DNA of 64,000 nucleotides from Streptomyces xylophagus. GTDB taxonomy: Bacteria; Actinomycetota; Actinomycetes; Streptomycetales; Streptomycetaceae. Position numbers and translations under genes: made by a program. This document shows positions 1-8,921 of this stretch, one piece after another (within the stretch, counting starts at the first letter, position 1; every line of letters starts with the position of its first letter). The notes beneath the pieces are model-generated. The model was not told the DNA's origin and searched no databases. It saw only the letters and a program-made list of their open reading frames with translations. The DNA is taken from positions 682,001-746,000 of the forward strand of contig NZ_JNWO01000002.1 in assembly GCF_000716435.1 (NCBI RefSeq), written 5' to 3'.

Positions 1-191
1 CCGATTCCGTCCCGGGTGGGCATCTGGATGTCGAGGAGGGCGACGTCGATGTCCTGGGTGCGGCATGCCGCGGCGGCTTCCCGGCCGTCGCCCGCCTCGG
101 CGACCACCTCGATGTCCTCTGCGTTCTCCAGGATCAGCCGGATTCCCGCGCGCATCAGTGCCTCGTCGTCGGCGATCAGGACTCGGATCAT
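1..191 (-). CDS. Response regulator, N-terminal receiver part (cut by window edge)
   Basis: Only the first 63 residues are in the window; the gene continues to the left. It starts MIRVLIADDEALMRAG, the beginning of a CheY-like receiver domain. The acidic pair is Asp8-Asp9 and the expected phosphoacceptor is Asp54 in ALLDIQMP. The start lies 4 nt after the kinase stop at 196-198, so the two genes form one operon. A LuxR-type DNA-binding output domain is usual for partners of HisKA_3 kinases but is not visible here. Function: receives phosphate from the adjacent kinase. The signal is unknown. Confidence 0.9.
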   Translation of the reverse strand, partial: MIRVLIADDEALMRAGIRLILENAEDIEVVAEAGDGREAAAACRTQDIDVALLDIQMPTRDGI

Positions 192-195
192 CGGC

Positions 196-1692
196 TCATC
201 GTAGGGCTGCCGTCGTTAGCTGTACGACGAGGAAGCCCACCGTCGGCAGGACCACGAGCAGCGCCACACACCCCGATCCCAGGACTCGCGGCCAGGTCAG
301 GATCTCGTCCGGCAGCGGGGCAGAGGCCCCTTCCTGCCCGATGCCGCCGGAGGGAGGACGGGCCGGGTCGGGAGGGGTTTCGGTGAAGGCGCCGTCAAAC
401 GCGGCGGGTTCGAGGGGCTTTCCGTGGGTGGGCAGCCAAGCTGCCATGCGGAAGCCGCCGTTCGTCAGGACGCCCGCTTCGAAGGTGCCGCCGAGGAGCG
501 AGATCCGTTCCTGGCAGCCGGCCAGCCCGCTGCGGCTCCCCTCCAGGGACTGGTCCGCCGCGCGCGCCGCCGTGTTGGTGACGGACACCTCGATCCCCTC
601 GCCCGTGTCTTTGACCTCCACCTTGGTGGGCGCACCGGATGCGTGTTTCAGTACGTTCGTCAGCCCTTCGCGGATCACCCGGTGGATCGCCTGACGCGTA
701 CGGAGGTCCACCTCGGCCGTGTCGGGAACGGACCAGTCCAGCTCGACCGTGCTGCCCGTCTGCCGGGATTCCGTCACCAGAGTGGTGATGTCCGCACGCG
801 TTCCCCTCTCGTCCCCGGTCCTGCCCGTCGGATCCGTGATGTCCACGTGCCGCAGGACGCCGAGGATGTCGCGGAGTTCCCCCATGGCCGTACCGGCGGT
901 CGTGCGCAGCAGCTCGGCCTGTTGGACGAGGGCGGGTGCCTTCCGCGCGGCGGCGAGTTCCAGCGCCCCGGCGTGCAGGGAGATCAGGCTCAGCCGGTGG
1001 CCCAGGAGATCGTGCATCTCTCCCGCGATCCGGGTCCGCTCCTCGGCACGGGCAGCCGCGGCGGTCAGCGTGCGGGTCTGTTCCAGAAAGGCGTTGCGTT
1101 CCCGCAGCAGGCCGACCAGGGGCCGCCGCCGCCCCAGCAGGGTCCCGGCCAGGGTGGGCAGCAGCAGAAGCAGCACCGCGGAGAGGGCGTTGCCCGCCAG
1201 TTCCGACAGCAGGGGTTCGGAGCGGACCAGGGCACGGGCGACGGTCAGGACACCGACGGCGGCGCAGGCCACCCCGGCGACCTGCCACGCCCGCCGCGAC
1301 GGTGCGATGCGACGGGTGGCGGACAGCACGACCAGCGGCACCACCGCCAGTGTCCATACGTTGTGACCCACGAGCAGCAAAGAGGTACAGAGGACCGTGG
1401 CCACCGGCCGCACGCGCCGAGCCGGGACGAGCAGCGCCGCCCATATCCCCTCCAGCACCGCCGACACCGGCCGCTCCGGGGGCGCCGACAGCAGCGGCAG
1501 CAGGCAGAAGGCTGCCGCCAGGGCACAGGCCAGCGCCTCGACGACGACAGTACGGCGCTCGGCGGCCCGCACCGCCGCCCAGCTCTCCACCGCCTCGTTG
1601 CGCACCCGCCCGAGCGCACCCGTCAGTGTGCGTCCCAGCCGTACGGACGGGCCCAACACCCGGGTCTCCTCGGGTACCTGACTCATCATCAC
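196..1692 (-). CDS. Sensor histidine kinase, HisKA_3 (NarL/DesK-type)
   Basis: A 498-residue membrane kinase. Hydrophobic segments at about residues 50-70, 80-125, 137-157 and 165-187 form the membrane sensor. The dimerisation/phosphoacceptor helix has EERTRIAGEMHDLLGHRLS, with the likely phosphorylated His227. An HATPase_c domain follows at about 325-425 (REGLTNVLKHA, then the GLAGCQERISLLGG region). Unusually, the protein continues past the ATPase through a Pro-rich linker into another hydrophobic segment at about 472-495. It autophosphorylates and passes phosphate to the response regulator 4 nt downstream. The ligand cannot be inferred. The exact start is uncertain by a few codons (successive ATG/GTG codons). 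Confidence 0.93.
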   Translation of the reverse strand: MMMSQVPEETRVLGPSVRLGRTLTGALGRVRNEAVESWAAVRAAERRTVVVEALACALAAAFCLLPLLSAPPERPVSAVLEGIWAALLVPARRVRPVATVLCTSLLLVGHNVWTLAVVPLVVLSATRRIAPSRRAWQVAGVACAAVGVLTVARALVRSEPLLSELAGNALSAVLLLLLPTLAGTLLGRRRPLVGLLRERNAFLEQTRTLTAAAARAEERTRIAGEMHDLLGHRLSLISLHAGALELAAARKAPALVQQAELLRTTAGTAMGELRDILGVLRHVDITDPTGRTGDERGTRADITTLVTESRQTGSTVELDWSVPDTAEVDLRTRQAIHRVIREGLTNVLKHASGAPTKVEVKDTGEGIEVSVTNTAARAADQSLEGSRSGLAGCQERISLLGGTFEAGVLTNGGFRMAAWLPTHGKPLEPAAFDGAFTETPPDPARPPSGGIGQEGASAPLPDEILTWPRVLGSGCVALLVVLPTVGFLVVQLTTAALR

Positions 1693-1771
1693 CCCTGCCC
1701 CGCCACCATGGATCTCCCGGGCGGAACGGTAGCTGCCGCGGCGGCGGTCGCCGCACGGCGGGCCCCCGGTG

Positions 1772-3001
1772 TCATGCGCCCAGCCGGAGACTCAGCTCCG
1801 CCCGCAACGCCGGCACGTCCACCTGGCCGGCGGCCAGCAGCCGTGCGACCACGCGGTCGGCCCCGGCGTCCGCCTCCGTCGCCGACTCGTCGAGCAGCGC
1901 GGACAACAGGTGCACCGTACCGACCGTGGACGCACCGTGCTCGGCGGCGGACAGCCGTGCGAGGGCCAAGGTCCGGTCGGCGGCAGTGGAGAGCCGCACA
2001 CCGGCGCCGCCGGGAACGACGGCGGACGCGATCGTCGAAGCCGAAGAGACCAGGGAAACCTGCCGTACGCCGTGGCGGCGCAGCAGAGTTGGAGCAGCGT
2101 TGGCGTCCGACAGACTCCCGGGAAGCGAGTGTCCGGCGACGGACAGTGCCCGGTCCAGGGCCAGTATCCCCAGCAGGAGATCCACCGGCTCCGCTGCCGT
2201 GCGCCCGCACCGTACCGCCTGCCGCACGGCCTCGACGTTCACCGCGAACAGAACCGGCGAGCCGTTCACGGCGGCCCCGGAGGTCCACGAAGTCATCGCG
2301 CGCGTCAGGCGGTTACCGCTCCTGCCCAGCGTTCCGGCCCGGCGAAGAAGGGTGACACCGCGGGATTCCGGTCCCTCGGTCTGCGCCGGGGCGCCCGCGT
2401 CCAGTCCGTCGAGCACGGTTGCCGCGGTGGCCGGATCCAGCCCCCGCAGCGCAAGGGCTTCCCGTGCCCTGCTGTCCGGCAGGCCCAGCAGCGCACGCGC
2501 CACATGCCGGCAGCGCACCGAGACGGTCCCCTCGGCGCGGGCCGACCCGAGCGCGAGCAGCAGGCACCCGCGCATCGCCCCGGTCATCCCGGGCGGCACC
2601 GGACCGCTCTCCGAAGCCGATCCGCGCGCACCGAGTCCGAAACGCCACCGCGCCTCACGCCAGGCGGCATCGACCTCCGCCCCATCGGCTTCCACGCCGG
2701 CCGCGACCGGCACACCCTGCACCTCGTCGTCGCTCACCCAACCGCGGCCCGCACGGCCGGAGATCACGCCGCTGAGCGCACCGGCCTTCCGCATCCCCGG
2801 GGCGATCGCCGCACCGGCGTCCGTGTCCCCCATCACGAGCGCGCCCAGCAGGGTGTCCGTCCCCACGACCGGCACCTCGCTCCTGACCGCACGGCGCAGT
2901 GTCTCCACGAGCAGGTCCATGACGTCCGGCTCGAACTCCGTGGTCGCTCCGACCACGGCCGTGGTGTCGTCGTGTGTTCCGGTCGTCCCTCGCTGGTCCA
3001 T
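1772..3001 (-). CDS. Protein with Clp-N (Clp repeat)-like domains, no ATPase
   Basis: 409 residues. The C-terminal 75 residues (ALARLSAAEHGASTVGTVHLL...) resemble the Clp amino-terminal repeat (AREHGHxxVGTEHLL), the adaptor- and substrate-binding module of ClpA/ClpC. A second, weaker copy lies near residues 20-60 (LLVETLRRAVRSEVPVVGTDTLLGAL), and the middle repeats similar helical patterns (AVRQAVRCGRTAAEPVDLLLGIL). No Walker motifs are present, so it is not a chaperone ATPase. It probably binds proteins. It lies 79 nt upstream of the two-component operon on the same strand and could be co-transcribed. Family membership is inferred by eye. Confidence 0.72.
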   Translation of the reverse strand: MDQRGTTGTHDDTTAVVGATTEFEPDVMDLLVETLRRAVRSEVPVVGTDTLLGALVMGDTDAGAAIAPGMRKAGALSGVISGRAGRGWVSDDEVQGVPVAAGVEADGAEVDAAWREARWRFGLGARGSASESGPVPPGMTGAMRGCLLLALGSARAEGTVSVRCRHVARALLGLPDSRAREALALRGLDPATAATVLDGLDAGAPAQTEGPESRGVTLLRRAGTLGRSGNRLTRAMTSWTSGAAVNGSPVLFAVNVEAVRQAVRCGRTAAEPVDLLLGILALDRALSVAGHSLPGSLSDANAAPTLLRRHGVRQVSLVSSASTIASAVVPGGAGVRLSTAADRTLALARLSAAEHGASTVGTVHLLSALLDESATEADAGADRVVARLLAAGQVDVPALRAELSLRLGA

Positions 3002-3335
3002 CGAACATTCCCCTCGAAGCGCGGTGGCCTGGTCCGAACGACGCTAGGCGCACCTCCGCCGCACCGCGTCGGCCGACCGGCCACACTCCCGGTCCGATCG
3101 GCGAACCGGCTGCGGAACATCAGCGACCCTGGGCACCCGGCCGTGCGAAGACCGTTCGTTTCCCGCGTCGCCGACTCCGCCCCGCAGCAGCGCGCTGGCC
3201 GACGCCGACGCACCCGATCCCCAACCTGAACGACACGGTGGACCGGTGCGCGAGCGGGGCTGCCGGGTGGTGTGCGGGGCTACGGGTTCACGCCGGCTGG
3301 AGAGTTCGTCATGCCGGCGAAGGGCGAAGCTGCCG
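3002..3335. other. Intergenic region without a recognisable gene
   Basis: This 334-nt gap lies between two leftward genes and probably holds the promoter of the Clp-N-like gene at its left end. I see no convincing reading frame, strong dyad or RNA gene in it. Confidence 0.5.
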
Positions 3336-4565
3336 TCACAGTCGCAGGACGATCAGAGCCGTGTCGTCGGTGTTGCCCTCGGCGGGGAGCAGGTCGGCGA
3401 GCAGGGCGTCGGCCAGGGCCTCGGGTTCCGCGTGCCGGTGGTGGGCGAGGGAGTCGGCGAGGCGGGCCAGACCACGGTCGATGTCCTCCGTGCGACGCTC
3501 GATCAGTCCGTCGGTGTACAGCACGAGGGTGGCGCCCTCGGCGAAGGGGACACTCGTCTGCGACCGGACGACATGCTCGGGCCTGGCGCCCAGGGGCGGT
3601 TCGGTGGCCTGGTCGAGGAAGGTCACCGTGCCGTCGGGGTCGAGGAGGGCCGGGGGAGGATGGCCCGCGCAGCTGTAGGTGATGGTGTGGTCCTCCCAGT
3701 CGACGAACGTCGTCACCGCGGTGGCCGACTCGGCGCCCTCGACGAAACGGGCGTACAGGCCGAGGGCCTCGAGGGCGGCGCCCGGCCCGTCGGCGACCCG
3801 GCAGGCCGCGCTCAGGGCGCTGCGCAGTTGACCCATGACGCAGGCGGCCGGCAGACCGTGCCCGACGACGTCACCGACGGCGACCGCCATACCGCCGTCG
3901 GGCAGGTCGACCAGGTCGTACCAGTCGCCGCAGACGTTCAGGGTGCCCACGGCGGGCTGGTAGCGGACGGCCGCCCGGTGGTGGCCGACCGGCCGTGGCG
4001 GGGGCAGCATCGCCGCCTGCAGGGTCAGGGCCACCTCGCGCTCATGGGCGTGGGCCCTGCGCAGCCGCTCGTTGACCTCCTGCAACTCACGTGCCCGGGT
4101 GTACAACTCGGCTTCCAGTACCCGGGCCCGCCTGTCGTCGGCCCGGCCGCCGAAGGCCCGGACGAACTCGGTGACCTCCTCCACCCGGTGGACGATCAGC
4201 AGCACCTTGCCGTCCGCGCCGCGCACGGGCGCGTTGACCGGGCTCCAGAAGTGCTCCACCCACCGGCCGGACCCCTGGGGGTCCTCGATGTCGTAGCGGA
4301 GCAGGGCCATGGTGTCGCGCTCGCCGGTGGTCGCCGCGCGCTGCATCGACTCCCGGGTCTCGCGCATGCCGGCGGCCGCCGGGTCCTTGGGGTTCTCGGG
4401 GAAGACGTCGAAGATGTACCTGCCGACCAGTTCCTCGCGTTTACGTCCCGAGAGGCGTTCGAAGTCTTCGTTGGCATCGATGTAGACCAGCTCGGGGGTG
4501 AGCAGCGCCACCATGCCGGGCAGGGCGCGGAAGACCGCCGCGTAGTCGATCTCCGGATCCTGCAT
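3336..4565 (-). CDS. PAS domain plus SpoIIE-type (PP2C) serine phosphatase
   Basis: 409 residues. An N-terminal PAS domain (about 8-130, YAAVFRALPGMVALLTPELVYIDANEDFERLSG) is followed by a short coiled helix (about 145-185) and a SpoIIE/PP2C phosphatase domain (about 190-409). Phosphatase hallmarks are GDWYDLVDLPDGGMAVAVGDVVGHG, with metal-binding Asp residues, SCAGHPPPALL, LYTDGLIERR and the closing NTDDTALIVLRL. Such Streptomyces proteins typically dephosphorylate STAS anti-anti-sigma factors in response to a cue sensed by PAS. No anti-sigma or STAS gene adjoins it, so the partner is unknown. It has its own promoter region at 4566-4745. Confidence 0.92.
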   Translation of the reverse strand: MQDPEIDYAAVFRALPGMVALLTPELVYIDANEDFERLSGRKREELVGRYIFDVFPENPKDPAAAGMRETRESMQRAATTGERDTMALLRYDIEDPQGSGRWVEHFWSPVNAPVRGADGKVLLIVHRVEEVTEFVRAFGGRADDRRARVLEAELYTRARELQEVNERLRRAHAHEREVALTLQAAMLPPPRPVGHHRAAVRYQPAVGTLNVCGDWYDLVDLPDGGMAVAVGDVVGHGLPAACVMGQLRSALSAACRVADGPGAALEALGLYARFVEGAESATAVTTFVDWEDHTITYSCAGHPPPALLDPDGTVTFLDQATEPPLGARPEHVVRSQTSVPFAEGATLVLYTDGLIERRTEDIDRGLARLADSLAHHRHAEPEALADALLADLLPAEGNTDDTALIVLRL

Positions 4566-4745
4566 GGCCTGCCCGTTCGATGCCGAGGGTCACTGTGTCG
4601 TTCCACGATAGGAGGGAACTGGCCACGAAGCCCGGAAACGGCTCTTTTCGGTCCGGTGAGCAGTGATGATGCCGTCGGCGGTCACCCGACCGAGTGGCTT
4701 GTCTGTGGAGGCCTGCCTGGGCGGCTGTGCGATGGTATCGGCCGA

Positions 4746-5969
4746 TCAGCGGTCACGCCGTTTCCGCGCGGAGAGGCGCCCAAGCGATGACCGTCGTTCG
4801 TAGAGGATCGGCCAGAGTGCGATGAGGACGAGCAGCCAGACCACGGTCACGGTGCGGACATGCGCGCCGAACGCCGCCAGCAGCAGGGGCAGTACGCAGC
4901 AGGGGAGGGCCACGCACAGCAGCCATCGCCGTTCCCGGCCGGCTCGGCCCAGCCAGGCAATTCCGCTCAGCAGGAAGTACCCGGCCAGGGACGAACAGAG
5001 CAGCCATCGGGTGGCGTCCGGCAGCGTCTCCAGGTGCTCGGCCGCGGCTCCCAGCGCGGCGGCCAGCGCGGCGAGGCAGCCGGACACGAAACAGTGCAGG
5101 GGGAGTGCCGCGCGGGCTGGCAGCACACCTGCCGCCAGATGCGGCACCCCGGCATAACCGTGTCCGAAGGACAACGCCCACAACGTGGCCAGCAGGAAGA
5201 ACGCCGCGACGGCGAGCGCGTACAGCTGCTTGTCCCACTCCGCGTCGGACGTGGCTGCGACTACCTGGGCGACGCCCTCACCCAGCACGATGAGGACGAA
5301 GAGACCGAGCCGCTCGCTCAGGTGCTCCGTCTGCGACCGCGCGAACGACGTGCTCCCTGCGGAGCCGCGCCGAGCGGGCCGATCGCCGCGGCGTTCCCGG
5401 GCCTCCTGGTGCTCGACGAGGTCGCGCGCGGAGACCGCGAACGTGACGTACAGATCGAGCGCGATACCGAGAGCCCAGAGCCAATGGCGCAACGGATCGT
5501 GCGCCCAGAGGGAGACGGTCCACGGGATCACGCCGAGCGACATCTGGGCGGCCGGCCAGTCAACAAGGATCTGCCGACGGTGCTGCCAGGCCCGGCTCGC
5601 CAGAGCCCGGATCAGGATGTAGGCGAGAGCGAACACCCGCGCGTGCTGGTCGTCCCCCTCGTGCACCCCCGGTACCGCCGCTGCCATGACGGCCATACCG
5701 AACATCGCGGCCAACACCGTACGGACGTGGGTGTTCTCGTAGGCCACGTTCGCGTACAGGGTGAAGCAGATCCACGCAGTCCAGAAGGCCAGGAACAGCA
5801 GCGCGTACAGGCCCAGGTCGGAGACGTCCGGGACACCGTGCAGCAGGTGCGCGATCTGCGCCACACCCGCCACGGCGACCAGGTCGAAGAACAGTTCCAA
5901 CCAACTGGCGTGCCGGTTCTCCTCGGAGGTCGGGTTCGGGGCCGGTGCGGTCGTGTCGTCGTCGCTCAC
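4746..5969 (-). CDS. Low-temperature-requirement A (LtrA)-like membrane protein
   Basis: 407 residues from a GTG start at 5967-5969. This start was chosen because the frame further upstream looks like non-coding Arg/Pro/Ser-rich translation and the family begins near ...HASWLELFFDLVAVAGV. That WLELFFDL signature at about residue 21 marks the LtrA family. About ten membrane segments fill the rest, and SERLGLFVLIVLGEG at mid-protein is the second family hallmark. The biochemical role of LtrA proteins is not firmly known. There is no operon partner; the next gene to the right on the same strand begins 129 nt upstream. Confidence 0.88.
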   Translation of the reverse strand: MSDDDTTAPAPNPTSEENRHASWLELFFDLVAVAGVAQIAHLLHGVPDVSDLGLYALLFLAFWTAWICFTLYANVAYENTHVRTVLAAMFGMAVMAAAVPGVHEGDDQHARVFALAYILIRALASRAWQHRRQILVDWPAAQMSLGVIPWTVSLWAHDPLRHWLWALGIALDLYVTFAVSARDLVEHQEARERRGDRPARRGSAGSTSFARSQTEHLSERLGLFVLIVLGEGVAQVVAATSDAEWDKQLYALAVAAFFLLATLWALSFGHGYAGVPHLAAGVLPARAALPLHCFVSGCLAALAAALGAAAEHLETLPDATRWLLCSSLAGYFLLSGIAWLGRAGRERRWLLCVALPCCVLPLLLAAFGAHVRTVTVVWLLVLIALWPILYERRSSLGRLSARKRRDR

Positions 5970-6097
5970 GGCATCACCATGCCCTGTCGCCGACGACCTA
6001 CGACGCGGAAAACGTCGGTCGACGGTCGGCGGTCCCACGCCTGAACTTCCGTACGGCCCTTGCGGACGGCGTCGGTGGGCCGTAGTCGTGAAGGCTG

Positions 6098-6556
6098 TCA
6101 GGTCGAGGGCGGCGGGGGAGCCAGCATGATGGGCCACTCCTCGTCGTCGGCGAGAAGCTGGTCGAGCGTGACGTCGGGTCCCGCCGTGAACACGGCGGTC
6201 GGCTCGCCCAGGCGCGCGCAGCGTGCCGGATCGGCGGTCGTCCGGGCAGACAGAAGCAGCACTGCGTCCGGGTCGATCGTCGACCGTTCGGGGAAGCCGG
6301 CCAGGCCCACTCCCGCCTGCTGGAGCGGCACGGGGTGGACGGCGATGCGGACGACCAGTCGCCCGGAGTCGAGCGACCGTTCGGCCCAGCCGTCGGTCCG
6401 CACGAGGTGGAACGACCCCTCGCCTTCGTAGCAGTGTCCCCCGAGTCGGGCCAGGGCACGTTCGCCGGGGGTGCCGTCGGGATCGACGACGAGGATGGGG
6501 AAGGCCGCTTCCGGAGCGTCGGGGTCGATGCCGGAGCGGACGTACAGGCGGGCCAC
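6098..6556 (-). CDS. Hypothetical protein
   Basis: 152 residues, soluble, acidic overall, no signal peptide or membrane segment. It has a balanced composition and actinobacterial third-position GC, unlike the Arg/Pro-rich alternative frames here, so I take it as real. I do not recognise a domain. It reads toward the LtrA-like gene on the same strand. Confidence 0.62.
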   Translation of the reverse strand: MARLYVRSGIDPDAPEAAFPILVVDPDGTPGERALARLGGHCYEGEGSFHLVRTDGWAERSLDSGRLVVRIAVHPVPLQQAGVGLAGFPERSTIDPDAVLLLSARTTADPARCARLGEPTAVFTAGPDVTLDQLLADDEEWPIMLAPPPPST

Positions 6557-6707
6557 GGGACAGGGCCTCCGAAGTGGATCGGATCGGGGCGGGGCGGGGC
6601 GTCAGTACGGTATGTGATCGGCGATGCAACGGGCTTGGCACGCCTGGTCGATGGGCCCGCACACACGGCATTGGCGTTCGTGTGCCAGGGGTCGACGTAT
6701 GAACCGG

Positions 6708-7757
<1,050 letters not shown>

Positions 7758-7766
7758 TCAGGGGCG

Positions 7767-8921
7767 TCAGAGGCGTCGCGAGATGATCAGCCGCATGATG
7801 TCCGAGGTGCCCTCCTCGATCTCCTCCAGCTTGGCGTCGCGCATCCACTGCTCGACCGGGAACTCGCGCGAGTAGCCCCACCCGCCGAGGGTCTGAACTG
7901 CGCCCCAGGTCACGGCCATTGAGGTCTCCGAGGCCTGGAGCTTGGCCATGGCCGCGAGCTTCGTGGCATCCGCCCCGGCGTCCATCCGGCGTGCCGCGTG
8001 CAGGGTGAGCAGCCACGCGGACTCGATCCGGGTCGCCATGTCGGCCAGCCGGAACGCGACGGCCTGGTGCTCGATGATCGGCTTGCCGAACTGCTTGCGC
8101 TCCCGGGCGTACTTGAGCGCGTACTCGTACGCGGCGCGGGCCGCTCCGGTCGCCGCGGCGGCCAGCACGATGCGTGAGATGTCGAACGTCCGCATCAGAC
8201 CGCGGAAGCCCTGCCCCTCGTCGCCGAGGCGGTCGGACTCGGGCACGAAGACCTCGTCGAAGAAGATCTCGCGGCAGACGATGGCGCGCTGGCCCATCTT
8301 GCGCATGGGCTCGCCGAACCTCATCCCTTCGGCGCCCTTGCGCAGCAGGAAGGCGGTGACTCCGGAGGAGCCCCGGGTGGGGTCGGTCTTGGCGAAGACC
8401 ACGTACTGGTCGGCGAGGCCCGCGTTGGAGATCCACACCTTCTGCCCGCTGATCGCGTAGCCGCCCTCGACCCGGACGGCCGTGGTGGCGATGGACGCGG
8501 CGTCGGAACCCGCTTCCGGTTCGGTCGTCGCCAGCGCGGTGTAGAGCGGGTTCGGACCGGCGAGCGGGCGCAGCCACTCGGCCTTCTGCTCCTCGGTGCC
8601 GAGCGCGAGCAGCGGATCGGCGAAGAACCCGTTGGAGCAGACGAAGTTGCCGATGCCCGGGTCGCCCCAGCACATCTGCTCCTGGACGAGGCACTGGGTC
8701 ACGACATCCGTGAATCCGCCCCCGCCGTACTCCTCGGGCAGCATGAAGTCGGTGATGCCGACCTTGGCCGCGGCCCGGAAGATGTCCAACGGCGACTCGA
8801 TGTCACGCTCGTCGACCTCGCGTCCGCGCGGCCGGATCTCGTTCGCGGCGAACTCGCGGCACAGTTCGACGATCGCCCGCTGCTCATCGGTCAGCGGCCA
8901 GGGTTCAGTGGACATGCTCAC
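7767..8921 (-). CDS. Acyl-CoA dehydrogenase
   Basis: 384 residues, standard length. It has an N-terminal helical domain, a middle beta domain with YTALATTEPEAGSDAASIATTA and GQKVWISNAG (FAD/substrate contacts), and a C-terminal helical domain with YARERKQFGKPI and QTLGGWGYSREFPVEQWMRDAK. The catalytic base position is retained as Glu in EIEEGTSDIMRLII. It introduces an alpha,beta double bond into an acyl-CoA and passes electrons to ETF. Its start overlaps the end of the acyl-CoA synthetase by 17 nt, so the two steps are translationally coupled: acid activation, then dehydrogenation. Confidence 0.95.
   Translation of the reverse strand: MSMSTEPWPLTDEQRAIVELCREFAANEIRPRGREVDERDIESPLDIFRAAAKVGITDFMLPEEYGGGGFTDVVTQCLVQEQMCWGDPGIGNFVCSNGFFADPLLALGTEEQKAEWLRPLAGPNPLYTALATTEPEAGSDAASIATTAVRVEGGYAISGQKVWISNAGLADQYVVFAKTDPTRGSSGVTAFLLRKGAEGMRFGEPMRKMGQRAIVCREIFFDEVFVPESDRLGDEGQGFRGLMRTFDISRIVLAAAATGAARAAYEYALKYARERKQFGKPIIEHQAVAFRLADMATRIESAWLLTLHAARRMDAGADATKLAAMAKLQASETSMAVTWGAVQTLGGWGYSREFPVEQWMRDAKLEEIEEGTSDIMRLIISRRL

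Noticed and set aside
936..3047. Long rightward open frame opposite the kinase and Clp-N-like genes
   Set aside because: Arg/Pro/Ser-rich translation with no domain signature, antisense to two well-supported genes; a GC-bias artefact.
4746..6671. Extended N terminus for the LtrA-like gene
   Set aside because: Residues before GTG 5969 are Arg/Pro-rich and overlap the 152-residue hypothetical gene; LtrA proteins start near the WLELFFDL motif.
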